Assembly: GCA_038501195.1 (NCBI GenBank)
Contig: JBBPUQ010000005.1
Location: 3,782,001-3,846,000, forward strand
DNA length: 64,000 nucleotides
DNA from: Nemania diffusa
Lineage: Eukaryota; Ascomycota; Sordariomycetes; Xylariales; Xylariaceae
Reading direction: 5' to 3'
Below the pieces are notes generated by a model. It did no database searches and was not told the origin of the DNA. It worked only from the letters and a program-made list of their open reading frames with translations. This document shows, piece after piece, positions 35,835-51,904 of this stretch (its first letter is position 1; each line of letters opens with the position of its first letter). A program made the translations under genes and the position numbers.

Positions 35835-37700
35835 TTCAATAAGAGCCAGCCGTCATTGGCCGGTGATTTACTTCGATGTATCGAATAATTGAAAAACGGA
35901 GACTTTTCGACCCTACTTACTATAAAGCAACGAGCTAAACTCATATCTACCGTAAGTTCCTAGATTGGATGGCTCGTGTAAGAATACTCCTAACGGGATG
36001 TTAAGAATGCAAAATGAATCTGCAAAGCATAACCAACAAAATGTTCAGCAAATGGCCTGGCTAAACTCGCTATTCCGGCCTATGAGATAATGTGTCTGTC
36101 TTGTAAGCAATAGGTTAGGGTACTCGATATGGCCCTATATTTCAAGTTGTATATTGTTATAGCACAGCCTTAGCAGAAGCGACACATATAGCATCTCCTA
36201 ATATCTTTGGTGTCGTGTACAAAGCATTATTGAAAAAATGCCTCAAAAAAATAAGTTGTCTAAGATTTCCCCACGTACTCTGTAGAAGCACCGAAAGCAT
36301 GATGGGGCCTTCTTAGGGGCCTTTGTAATGACACACTTTCCATGAGCTACTAAATCTTTTCGGTGCACGATTGATTGCTTATTGCTTAAGGAGCATTAAC
36401 GTTTCCCCACCAAGGTTGAAATCATATTAGAGCATAAAAGCAATATTGTGAGCAATACAGAGTGATTATCGAGTGGGAACGCCACCGGATAGAATGTTGA
36501 TTCAATTGATCGAATGGATTATTGCTCCATCTAAGTACGCCGTTAGGCAGTAGTATTATTTCGACAGGATACATGAGGTGGGTAGTTGTAGTGTATACCT
36601 GTAGGTAGGTAGGGTAGGTACCTACGATAGTATGATGCTATAGGCAGCTAGCTGGCCAATCGTATGCACCTGGTCCCTCCAACGTATGGGTCCCCTGGCA
36701 GCCGGGTTTGAATGTGTGATAGCACAACCTTCCCCTCCACCAGGAACACATAATAAGGTTCGGTACCCTGTACATGCGTGTGCTCATCACTCGAGGGAAT
36801 CTTTAGTTCATTACAACCATACATCATACAATACATCATAGCAGTGGCACCAAGACCAAGGGTACACTACTACTATATTTTGCGAAGAAAGCACGGCGGC
36901 AGTCTTGGAACTTTTAGCAAGCAAAAGTTCTACCTATCTCGGATTAGGGGTCCGGTCTATCTAGAGTCTAGAGAGGTACCGTATACATCCTGCGTTGGTA
37001 AGTCGGCTACTTTCACCTCTAGCTTCCCTCTCCCCCAGCACCTCCCCAGAGTACATACCTAGTGAGTGCTGCTCCCCACCGAGGGGTTGTCTCTTGCATG
37101 GTAAGTGGTCAACCGTCACCACCACATGCCATCAGTGTCAGCCAGCAGCCAGCCAGCTTCGTCTCCGAGTTCCTACCTACCTCGTCAGGGTAATTGAAGT
37201 CTAATTGCTATGCTTCCTTCTCTTTCCCCCACCGCAATCACGCATAACCATTCCATAACCAGCGCTCAACTGAACCGTCGGAGTGTTCGTGCACGACCTA
37301 GTCTGGAAATCCTCAACTAGGGTACAGAGTACGAGGATACTAACACCTGCTAGGGCTCTCTGTTGGGCGGCTGCGCTAACGTGCCCTTTGGCCGAACAAG
37401 TTGCATACTTAGTTTGGGTTTGCCCACGTTTAGCCATATCCATAGCCAAATTCAGTGGTAGCATCATTCCCGATCGACCTGCTGTTCCGTTGTCTCATTG
37501 TCCCTGGGCCGGCGTTGCGCTCGCTCGCTATCCCTTGCCTCTGTCCTCGGCACCCTCTTTCACGACAACCGAAAACTGAACACCGACAACCACCTCTTCC
37601 TTTTCCTCAACCCGCCGATCCCCCGACTCCCCGACCCCCCGCGACCTCCCGACCTCCCGACCTCCCTACCTCATCTTCCTGCTAGCTATCCCTCACTGAG
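35835..37700. promoter_or_regulatory. 1.9-kb intergenic region upstream of SNF1
   Basis: Promoter and leader region of SNF1. The last 200 bp are pyrimidine-rich, with a short CCCGACCT tandem tract around 37620-37675. A TAGGTAGGTAGGGTAGGTACC repeat lies at 36600-36622. No gene is supported. Confidence 0.5.
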
Positions 37701-40382
<2,682 letters not shown>

Positions 40383-42002
40383 GAACAAGTCAGCTGCTAA
40401 ACCAACTTGTTTTCTTCCATTCTTATGTTTTTTTGCAAGGAACTGGAAAGGTTACATGCGCCAGATCTCATCTTGGTCCCTTTTCTACATTGGAAAATTG
40501 ACGCGCCCTTGCTATTCTTGCTCGGCTTTCCCATGTCCCACCACACAGGGCCATTCCCCGTTGAGCCCCGCCTTCTTTTACATGAGTTTCCGTCCTTTTT
40601 ATTTCACTGGCATATTCCGGTATTCAAATGGCTTTCCGGAGAGTTATCATCCGATTTTGGCTTAGTAATCAATCGGTATTGAGAACCAACCGCATCCTAG
40701 AGAAACCTGGACCCTCCCCGCAAGGCGATACTACACATATTCGGAGAATCACATTGCTATGGTACTAGTTTCAGCGTGGATGTGCGGTAAGGTTATGATG
40801 TGTGTGAAGCTACGAAGCGAAGGGCAATCCTATATCAGGAGTCAGTTTTCAGGGAAGTCTAAAGAGCAGGAGTTTGATTGTTATACCCAGATGATGAGAG
40901 GAGAGCGGAGTATATCTGGATGAATTGCATTGTAAGAGGATTGATGAATGGACGACAGGAAACGGCAGGATCATACATGTCACGGGACGCGATTATTTGC
41001 ATGGGGCTCTATCGCGGTTTGTACAGATTATTTGGTAAGGCTGTCTCTTGTCGCATCTTACAGCCTGGCGTCAACGGCACGGCTTAGATTTGTTCGCGCA
41101 CCCGTAGGTAGTTGGTGCATCCGGACTCGATGCTCTCTAAAATTTGAAAAAGTCGAAGTTCAAGCTTACACCCCAGCCTTGCACTCCTATATCTCGAGTT
41201 TCCCAACGTATCTTATAGCCTTAGGGAAGTGTACCGATTACTTCGGCGCATTACGAACGGGGTTACGAAGACGTAGTGATGCTAAAAATTTGGCGCTGCT
41301 AACATCTCGCATATGAATTTCAATTCGAACCTGTAACCCAACTTGATTAAATATTTCCCGCTTCGAACACGGGTTAGAGGTATATGGGATAGATTTCCGT
41401 GTCAGTAGAATCGGCGGCGTATATACTCTGAATCTTCGAAACCCACGCAAAGAAGGGCCCTGCTACTGACCCCGGCCCCGGGTTTTCCGCGCCATGGCAG
41501 CCGTCAGCCGCCCATTTGCTCCGTTTGGGTCTCGGCGCTCCTCCAAACCAGCCTCAAGAGCCGGGTTGGAAGAGTACGGAGTGGTCGAAAGGTGTTGGTG
41601 TACACCCCTTTGGCTATTCTCCCATCATTTACTCCTTTATTGTTTGCCCCACGCCCGAGCTACTATTCCGTCCTTTCGCGTCCTACTAGGTAGATACTTA
41701 TGTAATCAACTTATGAGATAGGCAGACATATGTCTAGGCGATTATTCAGTGAAATGGGACGGAATCTACCAATTAGCGCGAGCCTTTTTCCCTATTTATA
41801 CCAGGCATATAGCTCTGCTTATGTCTGGCATACCTATTCACGCGCTGGCTCTAGGTAGCTGGCCCTAATCTCGACTATTCGAAATAGCATCGTGAGGAAG
41901 ACGAATTGTGCAGGAGCACGAGTTGAGTTTTGTTTACGTGCCTGATAGATCTATTCTTTGCGATCCCGCGGTTTCGGGCGGCCACGTACACTTTGTTCGG
42001 CG
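40383..42002. other. 1.6-kb convergent intergenic region
   Basis: 3' flanks of SNF1 (+) and the exonuclease gene (-). No supported gene. B-box-like GGTTCGAAT near 41325 (minus strand) was inspected for a tRNA, but no cloverleaf could be drawn. Confidence 0.5.
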
Positions 42003-43361
42003 TCACATCTCCTCTCGTTTGCGCCTTCTCATCACCTTTTTATGAGCTTCGTCCGCTTCCTGCATTATTTTGGATAGCCTTTTCCTATCCCTCTTCGTCT
42101 GTAGCTTATACACTTTTTCCCTTTTTAGTCTTGCCCGTACTTCTATTTTTATATGTTTTTTCTCCTCCGCTTTCCTCTCTTGCTCGGCCACCCTTTCCAT
42201 ACGTTGCAAGGGAGTCATTGCGGCTATCGCAGCTAGCTTACGTTCCCTCTTTTCCTTCTTTTTATCTTCTTTGGCCTGCTCTGCGGCTTCTATGTCCGCT
42301 AAGTTCTTACGTATGTGCGCCCCAAACCGTGCCAGCCTCTCCGGCGACTGGATGCTCTGGACCACGAGCTCTCGCGACGCGAGGGCGTCCTCGAGGGGTT
42401 TGTGCGGGCCGCGCGTCTTTTGCACCTCCTCGTTCAAGAACTCCTTGAACGCAGTCTTCAGGGACCAGTGGCGCTGGAACGTCTTCACGTCCCCGAACAC
42501 GGCGCGCGACAGCATCAGCATGGAGTCGACGACGCGGTTGGGCGCGATGCGCAGGACGCGGAGATCGCAGGCCAGCGCGTGCCCGATGAAGATGGTGTCG
42601 CTGTTCGTCACGTTGAAGAGCTCCTGGCGCACGGCTTCCCACCCGGAGATCACCTTGCGTTTCTTTTTGAACTCGCCCAGCCTCGCCTTGTTGAAGCCCG
42701 TGATTGCCTTGCGCCAGTCGGTGACCTTGCGCCCCGGATCTACGATGGTGTGCAGTACGACGGCGCTGGTGAAGAAGTCTACGGCTGCGATTTTAAGGAG
42801 GCCCTGTTCGCCTCCGGGTAGAGAGACCATCTCGCAGTCGATGACGACCGCGCGGTGAGGGCCCTCGAGGCGTTTGGGGGTGTCAGGATCAAGTTCCAAG
42901 TTAGGGTCGCCAGCGGCGGGCGGCGATTGGTTTTGGGGGTTGTACCGATTGAGGGTTTCGGGGCTGTCCTTCTTAGCCTCAGGATTGGGATTTTCCGACG
43001 CGACGGGGAAGCCTTCAGACGCCATCCTGCTGCTGTCGAGGATGTGAGACGTGAGCTCGTCGTACAAATCTTCAGATACTTGTAGTGTGACCCATTTGTA
43101 TGTACGAGGGGGGTTGTGTTTCCATACTTTTGCCAGTCTGTTGCTAGTGGAGGAGTAATAGCGCTGGCGAGGGGTAGTGACGGTTACCGCCGTGTTGCTA
43201 TTCGGTCCATTCTTATATACTATACATGGCGCCTCGATGCTGCTGCTTGGAGTTGCGCCGGAGAGAGCAGGGCCCAGTCGATAGTTCGCGTGTAAAGTCC
43301 TATCTAGAACCCTGTGGAAACCGAGGCTATAGGGCCTGTACAAGACTCTATAACAGTTCAT
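42003..43361 (-). CDS. DEDDh 3'-5' RNA exonuclease (REX family)
   Basis: Single exon, 452 residues from the ATG at 43361. The RNase T/DEDDh fold is visible: VVIDCEM (Asp175, Glu177), TIFIGHALACDLRVL (Asp266) and HKPLEDA (His320, Asp325), so all catalytic residues are present. The family trims rRNA, snoRNA or other RNA 3' ends. The N-terminal 80 residues are basic with few acidic residues and contain RQRYYSSTSNRL, so mitochondrial import is possible. The C-terminal 120 residues are a highly charged Lys/Glu/Arg helix-rich tail (KEDKKKEKRERKLA), unusual in length for the family and likely RNA-binding or nucleolar. Resembles Rex4/ISG20-like enzymes, but the exact orthologue is not assigned. The middle third has GC-rich third positions. 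Confidence 0.88.
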   Translation of the reverse strand: MNCYRVLYRPYSLGFHRVLDRTLHANYRLGPALSGATPSSSIEAPCIVYKNGPNSNTAVTVTTPRQRYYSSTSNRLAKVWKHNPPRTYKWVTLQVSEDLYDELTSHILDSSRMASEGFPVASENPNPEAKKDSPETLNRYNPQNQSPPAAGDPNLELDPDTPKRLEGPHRAVVIDCEMVSLPGGEQGLLKIAAVDFFTSAVVLHTIVDPGRKVTDWRKAITGFNKARLGEFKKKRKVISGWEAVRQELFNVTNSDTIFIGHALACDLRVLRIAPNRVVDSMLMLSRAVFGDVKTFQRHWSLKTAFKEFLNEEVQKTRGPHKPLEDALASRELVVQSIQSPERLARFGAHIRKNLADIEAAEQAKEDKKKEKRERKLAAIAAMTPLQRMERVAEQERKAEEKKHIKIEVRARLKREKVYKLQTKRDRKRLSKIMQEADEAHKKVMRRRKREEM

Positions 43362-43791
43362 ACGTGAGTAGGTGTTCACATAGCCCGTGCCTGTGTTGGA
43401 GCATGTTCAATCTCACCCACATCGCCCTAGGGCTGTTCTCATTGTAGCAAGTTGCTGCAGAGCAATCAGACCTTCCCCATGGTAATTCCTTCTGCTCGAT
43501 GCTAACTTCCCAATCGTGTCCACAGACCGGGGCTATGATGTGGTGCGACTTCGATGATGGGCCAGAGCAGCGTGACGGATGGCGTGTGTGTATTTGGCTT
43601 ATATATGACCTTGAGTGAAGATACGGGTAGTAGGTAAGTCTGGGTTGTAAAATTATTAGCATGGTACGGATCTAAGTTTTATCGATTTCTACAGTAGATA
43701 GCGCTGTTATCACTAAGGACCCACCCCACCGTCACCTATCTAGGTACCTACCTACCTAGGTAAGTACCTTAGCGCCCCGGGGGGGGTTTTC

Positions 43792-43838
43792 GTAAGGCTT
43801 GCAGCAAGGTTATCTGAGGAAGTAAGGCTTGCAGCAAG
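43792..43838. repeat. 17-bp direct repeat, two copies
   Basis: GTAAGGCTTGCAGCAAG occurs at 43792-43808 and again, identical, at 43822-43838, 30 bp apart. An imperfect tandem of CGGAAACTATGTCTAGA / CGGAAACCATGTCTACG follows at about 43947-43983. Confidence 0.85.
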
Positions 43839-44248
43839 TATGACAGGTGTTGACAGGCACTTACGGCCAGATATCATTGCTACAAGGTTTTTATATGTGA
43901 CTTGCTTATTATTTCAGTGTACCTTTTTAATCCGACTACATGTCGAAACGGAAACTATGTCTAGACGGAAACCATGTCTACGTTATAATATACTTACAAT
44001 ATATTTTATTATTACACCTATTGCAAGTATTACAGTACAACAGTTTGCGACAGTTTGCAACGGGTGCAAAACCTGCCGCTAAAGTCTCAGACTGTATAGC
44101 GATTGCACTAGTTTTCCTAGTATTAGAGGTGGTGGTGCAGGTGGTAGATTGAGTGGTAGGGTAAATCCCTGCAGTCAGTGATCCTTGCAGTCGGTGATCC
44201 TTGTAGTCGAGTGCAGTCGAGTGCAGTCGAGTGCCCAGCAGTGCCTAG

Positions 44249-44385
44249 CAGTCGAATGCCTAGCAGTCAAGTGCCCTGCAGTCAAGTGCCTAGCAGTCGA
44301 AAATGCCCTGCAGTCAAATGCCTAGCAGTCAAATGCCCTGCAGTCAAGTGCTTAGCAGTCAAATGCCCTACAGTCAAGTACTTAC
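44249..44385. repeat. 15-bp minisatellite, nine copies
   Basis: Nine copies of CAGTCAARTGCCYWG, one enlarged by 2 bp, with related shorter units (GTCGAGTGCA) just upstream from about 44205. Because the unit is a multiple of three, the + strand reads as an open frame of repeated Ser/Cys/Pro/Ala/Val/Lys residues, which is a by-product of the repeat and not evidence for a gene. Confidence 0.88.
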
Positions 44386-47300
44386 CTACTTACCTATAGG
44401 GGGGGACCCCGTTTTAGGACATAGTGCTAGCAGACAGTTGGGTGTGAATATAGTGTTCTTTTGAGGTCACAGTGCTAGCAAAGTAGTACTAAACAGTTTG
44501 AATAAAACTATTACTATTTTAAGCGATAGTTTTTATTTAGCAATAGAATTTATATAGTAGTAACAACTAAGTTTAAGCTTAATTACTATAGTATATCAAT
44601 ATTAAATTTTTAGTTTTACTTTAGCTAAGTTATTTTAGATATTTTAAATATTATAAGTAAAAAGTACTTTTTTATAAATTTAATTTAAAATTTATTAAAT
44701 TATTTTAAATAAAATTTAAACTAAAAGTTTATAAATTATAGTATTAATAAGTTTTTATATTAAAAATATTAAAATAATTAATTTAATTAGTTTGTTTTAA
44801 AAACTTTATATTAAAAATATAAAAATTTTTAATTTAATTAAATTATTTTAATATTTATATTGTTTAATAAAAATTAATGTTATATTTAAAAATATATTAT
44901 TAAAATTGTTTTTTATTTAGCTAAATATATAATATATAGTTTTAAAGTTTATTGTTTAAAGTTTAGTTTATAATAGTTAATATTTTATAGTTTTACTAAA
45001 ATAGCAATTTTAACTTTTTATAATATTGTAGTAAAAATAGTATTAAAAATTATATAATGTTAAAATAAAAAGTTATATTAAAAATTATTAAAGTTTAAAA
45101 CTTTATATTATAGTTAAACAATTATATAATTTGTATTAAAAATATAACTTATTTTATAAATAAAACTTTTATTATAACTTTATTATATTATTTTATTAAA
45201 TTAATAAGTAGTTTATATATTAAATTTAAAATGTAGTTATAATAAATTTTAAAGTTTAAAATTATTGTAAATAATGCTTTATTTTTTAAGCTATTTATAA
45301 CTATTGTATTTGTTTACAAAATAATTATAATATGTTTTATGCAATTTTTTTTATTTTATAACTTTTTTTATTTTTAATGTTTGCAATGTTTTCTTATTTC
45401 TATTTTTATTTTTAATGCTTGTAATATATTAAAGCATTTAAATAATGTTTTAATTTTAAATACTTGATTATATTTTGTTATATGTTGTTTTTTATACTGT
45501 GTTTTATGTTGTGTTTTATGCTATTTTTTTTTTTATATAGTTGCTAGTTTAACTATATAGCAATATTATATAAATAATAAAAGCTTGAATTTTTTTTATA
45601 AAGTTTATATTTTTTAATACAAAATTAGTATAAATTTAATATATTTGAATTGTTTTTATTTTATATATTAGTAATTAAATATAAAATAATTAAATTAAAT
45701 ATTGTTTAGTTAAATATATTATATATATTAGTTTAGTATAAACTGTTTAAAAATAAATATTAAATAAAATATTAACAATTTATTTTAAAAAACATTTTAA
45801 TTATTACTAGTTAAATTATTTAATATTTTTTATTAAACAGTTATTTTTACAATATATTTAATATTATTATTGTTATTGTTATTAGTATTGTTATTGTTAT
45901 TAGTATTAATATTAATAAGTTTAACAATATTAAATCTAATATTAGAATTGTTAAATATATTATTGTTAAACTTAATATTGTTAAACTTAGTATTATTTAG
46001 CTAGCTATTTTTAAATTTGCTATTTTTGCTATTTTAATCCTTTTTATTTTTGCTATTATAATTTTTTTTATTTTTATTATTTTTGTTATTACTATTTTTG
46101 CTATTTTTGTTGTTACTGTTATTAAGCTTATTATTAATTGTAGTGTAGCTTTTGCTACAGTTATTATATTATAAGCTTTGTTTTTTTTTTTAAACTTTAA
46201 TTTAAAATAATTTAAAAACTTTAGATTTAAAATAAAATAAACTATTAAAAATATAAAGTTTAAAACTTTTTGTTAAAGTTTTTAATAAATAAATACTAGT
46301 TTGTTATATAAAACAAGTTTAAATTAAAACTTTAATATTTTTGAACTAATTATTAATAAATATATTTCAAGTTTTACTAATTTTTATAAAAAAATTATTT
46401 TTTTTGTTATATATTTAAACTGTTTAAATATATAAAATTAGCTTAAAAACATTAAAATATTAGTTTTTAACTTTATTTTTAATGTTTTTATATCTAGTTG
46501 CAAGTTTTATATTAAATATTTTAAAAGCAAAATTAAATTAAATAAAATAGTTATTACTGCAGTTTAAAAAAAGCTTTATATTTTAGTTTTAGTAAAGTTA
46601 CTGCTTAGTTTATTTTTTATAACTTAAAACTTTAAGTATATATATATTAAAATTTTTATTTATATGTTTAAGTTAATTTTTTAGCTTTATAACTTTAGCA
46701 GTTTTAATAAATTTAGCATTTTTTTTAAAAGCTTTTGTATTAGTTTTTATATTAGTTTTAATATTTGCTATAATAACTTAAAAAATATAAAAATAAACTA
46801 ATAATAATACTAATATATAAAACAACAATTGTTAAATTTAATATATAAACAAAAATAAGCAGTTCAGTATTAAGTTAATAATTTATTATTAATTATTTTT
46901 ATATGTTAAAGCAGCACTATATAAAAAAATAAACTAGTTTAGAAGTTTTATTAAATATACTTAAGCAATAAAAATACTAAAAAAATAATAATATAAATAT
47001 ATTTGTAAAAATATAGTAATAAAAGTATATATATTAGTTGTTAACTAAAACAGCTGTAATAAATACTTATTATTAATTAAAAAAGCTGCAATAAGCATTT
47101 ATTATAATAAAATTAAATAAAAAGTGTAATTTATTAAATTGTAATCTTTTTAAAGCTCTGTATACAAAAATATAGCTTGGAATATAAATAGTAAATAGTT
47201 GTAGTAATTTTATAAAAGTGAAGTTATAAAAAGTTGTAAAAATAAAAAATGTAAAAAGTTGTAAAAGTAAGAAATGTTGCAGGTGTATATATGTACTAAA

Positions 47301-49154
47301 AAAAATAGTAGAGCAAAAATAGCACTGCAAACTGCAAAAGCTAGTTTATGCTTTTTTTTTTAAATACGCAGTTTTATTTGTTTGTTTTATATAGTATTAC
47401 TAATATAGCTAATTTTTTAAACTTAGTTAACTTTTTATTGTATAAAAGTAATTTCTGTTTTTAATAATAAATAAAATATTAACACTAGTTAACAATTGCA
47501 AAAGAACTTAGCGTGTATATATTTTTAGTAGCTTAACTATACATATGCATATATTAGTTTAACTACACATACAACTTATAGCAAAAGCATAGCGAAAATA
47601 TAGCGAAAGCATAGCTAAAAAGATTTTGTAATTTAATATATATATAATACGTTTTAATAATAAAAGTATTATAAACAGTTAAATTTAATAACAACTAAAT
47701 TATTTTATTATGCTTAATAAAAGTTTGTAGTAAAAAATAAAATATATGTTAATAAAAATAAACTGTTTTTTGTACTTTTGATTTATTGCTACATTGTTAT
47801 ATAGCTAGCACTAATTATTACTATATATTTATAGCATATAATATATATTAACAGTAAAAAAAAATAAAAAATATAAAATATATTTTAATATATAATTAAT
47901 TAATTATTATAAAAATGATTTTTATAAAAAATTTTATAGTTATATATATTGTTTAAATAAATATATTGTATTAATAATACAAAATATATTATTTAAACAA
48001 ATATTATTATAAAGTTTACTATTTAATAAAAACTATAAAACAATTTAACTTTTTAATTTATTAAAGTTTTTTTTTTTTAAAAGTAAATTTATTAATAAAA
48101 TTATATTTATATATTACAATAATTAAAAAACTTTAAAAAATTAAAGTGAAATTAAATAATAAAAAAAATTTCTTTAATATTTTAAAATATTTAAATACTA
48201 CTATTTTAATTTTTAATTTTAAACAAAACTATAACTTAAAAATAATATAATTACAATAAAAAACATTTTATAATTAATATTGTAATATTATATTTTAAAT
48301 TTTTTATATAGTTAAATTTAGCTAATATATATTTAACTTTATTGTATAATAAATATATATGTTTATTATTTGCATTATTATTTTATAACATTGTTTTTTT
48401 AAATATTAAAATATTATATAAAATAGCAATGCTACATTAAAAAAAGTTGTTAGTAATATTAGCTAAATTTTTGTTTTTATTATTGCTGTTATATTTATTG
48501 CTTTATTTTACTAGTTATATTATTAATTATATTATTATTTTTAATAGTGCTTTTATTTTTAATATTATTTGTAGTTTTGTTATTGCTGCTATTAATATTT
48601 TTAAGTTTATTTTTTTAAGTTAGTTTTTAAAATAAGTATTTTTTTCTTTTTATTATTTTTTAAATGTAGCAGTTTTTTTTAACAAGCAGCTTTTTAATAT
48701 TAGTTTTATTACTTTTAATGTTTTTATTGTTTATATTTTTATTTTTAATATTTTTATTATTTATATTTTTATTTTTGTTGTTTTTATTATTAATATTAGT
48801 TTTGTTGTTTTCGTTGTTAATATTAGTTTCGTTATTTTTATTGTTAATGTTAGTTTTACTATTATAGTTGTTTAAAGTTAAATTTTTACTGCTGTTTTAA
48901 GCTCTTTTAATAGTTTTTTTAGTTGTATTAATAGTTGCTAAATTGTTTAAACTGCTATTGTTTAAATAAAGTTTGTTTTATTTAAATTGTTTTTAATATT
49001 TATTAAAAACATTACTAGCTCGTTTTTTATTTAAAGTTGAAAAATTTAAATAATTTTTAAAATTTTTTTTTAATTTTATTTTATTTTTTTGTGTTAAAAA
49101 ATATTTGTTTTAGCAACTGTGTTACTTTAATTATATAGTTGTTTTTACTGTTTT

Positions 49155-49453
49155 ATAAGGACTAAGGAAGAATAGCTAATATAGCATATATAGAAATATT
49201 GTATATTTAGGAGAAAATATTAAGCTAAAAAAAAAAAGAAGAAAAGGATTAAGTTTGCAACAGCAGATTCGATTATATATAAGTTTTTTTTTCTGTAGTA
49301 AATATTTCTTCTATTATTTTAATATTGTTTGTTGTGCTTTTATTGTTTGCTTTTAATATAATAAAATAAATATTTACTACAAAACGTAGTAAATACTTTA
49401 GTATATTTTTTATATACTGTTTTTTTATTTAGTAAATACAGTTTAGCTATAAC
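49155..49453 (-). repeat. Left LTR (3' LTR of the gypsy element)
   Basis: Aligns without net indels to 56104-56402. Shared landmarks include ATAGCTAATATAGCATATAT, TTGTTGTGCTTTTATTGTTT (near 49330 and 56279) and GTTTAGCTATAA at the right end. It keeps some GG-containing words (AAGGACTAAGGAAG) lost from the other copy. Confidence 0.85.
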
Positions 49454-50823
49454 TATTTTTTTGTTTGTTTAAAGTTTGTTTTAAATTTATAATAACTATA
49501 AAGCTAATAAATAGTTCAAACTTTATAAAATTTAATTCTGTAAAGTTATATTTAACTAAATTTAGTATAGTTGTTGTTTTTATAGTTTAGTTCAGTTTAT
49601 TTTTTTTTAAAAGCTTTTAACTAATACTTTAGTTGTTTAAATAGTTCTGCTTTATTAAAGTAAATATTATAGTATTGTTATAGCAAAATAAAAAAGTTAT
49701 AAAAGTTAGTAACAAAATACTATATATTATTTAAGTTTTAGCTTTTTTAGTTTATTTTATAAAACAGTTTTTTGTACTAAATTTATAAAAACAAGATTTT
49801 TTCAACTTTTTATTTTTTGCTATTAATACTTAAGTTTATAATTTTTTTACTTAAATATTTATACTTTTATTTAAGCAGTAAGTTATTTATATATTTTTGT
49901 AATTAATTTATATAAAATTAACATACTTTTTTTTACTAGTTTAACAGTTTTAATAAATAAATGTAATTTTTATGTTTTAAAATTTTATATAATATTTATA
50001 TAAAAAAATAGTTAAGCTTATTGCTTAAACAGTTAGTTTATTTACTTTTTTTTTTTAAAATATAAACAAAGTTATTTACGTTAAAATCTAGCTTTTGTTT
50101 ATATTTATTAATTTGTTTAGTTATTTTGTTTTATATTTTTTATATTTAATTTTTAGCTACAAACAAATATTTGTAAATTTGTTTTTTAAATATTTGTGTT
50201 TTTTACTAAATAAGCTTTTTTCAAATAAAAAGTTTAGCAGTTATTTTTGTTCTATTTTTTTAGTTGAAAGTTATATATATAAGTCGTTTTATAATAACTT
50301 TTTAAAAAAAAAAACTTTTTAATAAGTTATATAATAATACAGCTTAAATATTGTTTAAAATTAGCAGTACTTTTAATTAGTTGTTTTAAAAATAATTAAT
50401 ATAAAAATATAACTGCTAATTAATTTATTAGTATATGTTGTTTATTTGTTTTATTATTTTATAATATTTTATAAATAAAAAATCTAGCTTTATTTTGTAA
50501 ATTTATAATAGTTTATTTATAAAGTTTTTAATAAATTAAAAGCTTTAATTGTTTATAATAAATTTAAGTTATTTAAATAGCTAATAAAAATTTTTATAAT
50601 ATATTCAAGTTATATTTTCTGCTATAACTAACGAATTATAAAATATAGTTTAGCAAAGTTTAAATAAATAGTTTACTATAATAAAAATTATATTGTTGTT
50701 TAATTTATTTTTAAAAAAACTTTTAAAGTTAATAATAATATATTGCTAAAAATAGTTTAAAACTTTAAATAAGTAAAACTTGTTTAATGTTTTATTTTAA
50801 AATGTTTTAACAGTTTTATAAAA

Positions 50824-50945
50824 ACAGTTAGCTATATATATATTAATATTTTTAAGTATTTTTAACTACTAGTATTTATTTATTACTAGTTTTTTAGTTT
50901 TGCTTTTTTTAAAGTAAGCTATTAAAATTTAGTTGTAAGCTTTTT
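50824..50945 (-). pseudogene. Integrase zinc-finger region relic
   Basis: The minus strand reads KAYN-stop-ILIAYFKKSKTKKLV, then NKY, two consecutive stops (TAG TAG, where this family has Trp-Trp), LKILKNINIYIANC. The spacing is that of the His-His-Cys-Cys finger of Ty3/gypsy integrases, with the two His codons now Tyr and one Cys (IANC) still present. It lies downstream of the RT relic on the same strand. Confidence 0.8.
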
Positions 50946-51904
50946 GAATTATTTTCGTTTATAAATTATTTATATTAGCTACAATTAAATATTTTTTATA
51001 TATTATTAAATTTTTAAATATTTAGTAATTTATTTATAATATATTAAATACTAACTTTTTATATTTTTTTAACAAGAAGTTTTTGCAGTTAATTTGCAAT
51101 AAAACATTAATTAAAAATATATTTAACATTAATAGTAGCTTATTAATAACTAGCTTGCAAATTTTAATTATTTATAAAATAAAGTATTTTAAAGTAAAGT
51201 TTTTTAAAATTAGCTACTTTAAAGTTATAACTAGCTAAAAAAATACTATTGTATACTGTTCGTTTTTTTTTTATTTTTAGCTTTTTAATTTATTTTTTAG
51301 TTTTAATATAATGTTTAAAATAATATTTTGAGTTTTTAGCTAGTAAATAATTACAAAGTTATAATATAATATTAGTTCAGCTTATTTAATTTGTTAAAAA
51401 TTTAATATATATTTAATAATAAAATATTTTAATATTATATAGTTAGTAATTACTATAAAAAGTTTAATTTATTATAAATTTATTAGTTTTACTTTTTAAT
51501 AAATAAGTTTTTTTATTACTACTAGTATTTTTTTGTTATAAATATTATAGTTAAACTTAATTTTATAAAGTGCTTTAGAATAAAATGTTATAAAATATCA
51601 GTTGTTTTTTAAGCTGTTTTTTTATAAAAAGTAACTTGTAGTTATTTTGTTTAATATGTTTATTTTTATATATATTTTTACATTAAATAAAAAATAACGA
51701 AATATTAGTACTAATAGTAAAGTTTGCTTTAACTAGTTAAATGTTTTTTAATACACTTTAAACTAATTAAAACAAACTATAATAACTATTAACTAAGTTA
51801 GTAGTTTTATAATATAGTTAAATTTTTTAATAAACTGTTTGTAAAAATTACAAAATTTTAAAAAAAATTGCACTTTTTAAACTTGAGCTATACTATATTT
51901 TTTA

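Larger units (their letters stand above)
43362..44520. other. Transition zone to the AT-rich block
   Basis: No supported gene. Contains a CCTAGGTACCTACCTACCTAGG-type palindrome (43739-43760), a 17-bp direct repeat GTAAGGCTTGCAGCAAG (43792-43808 and 43822-43838), a 15-bp minisatellite (44249-44385) and two copies of AGTGCTAGCA (near 44423 and 44470). Base composition changes sharply after about 44500. Confidence 0.6.

Noticed and set aside
41320..41375. tRNA-like B-box words (GGTTCGAAT and a CCCGT-GTTCGAA-GCGGG hairpin, minus strand)
   Set aside because: No A box, anticodon arm or acceptor stem could be placed around either word.
42315..42821. 168-codon frame opposite the exonuclease
   Set aside because: Lies antisense to the catalytic core, where all DEDDh residues are intact; no independent support.
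44178..44399. Repetitive Ser/Cys/Val open frame
   Set aside because: It is the direct translation of a 15-bp minisatellite, so absence of stops is trivial.
50095..50322. 75-codon Phe/Leu/Tyr-rich frame in the AT block
   Set aside because: It lies antisense to the pol region of the decayed gypsy element, and its composition is simply that of AT-rich DNA.
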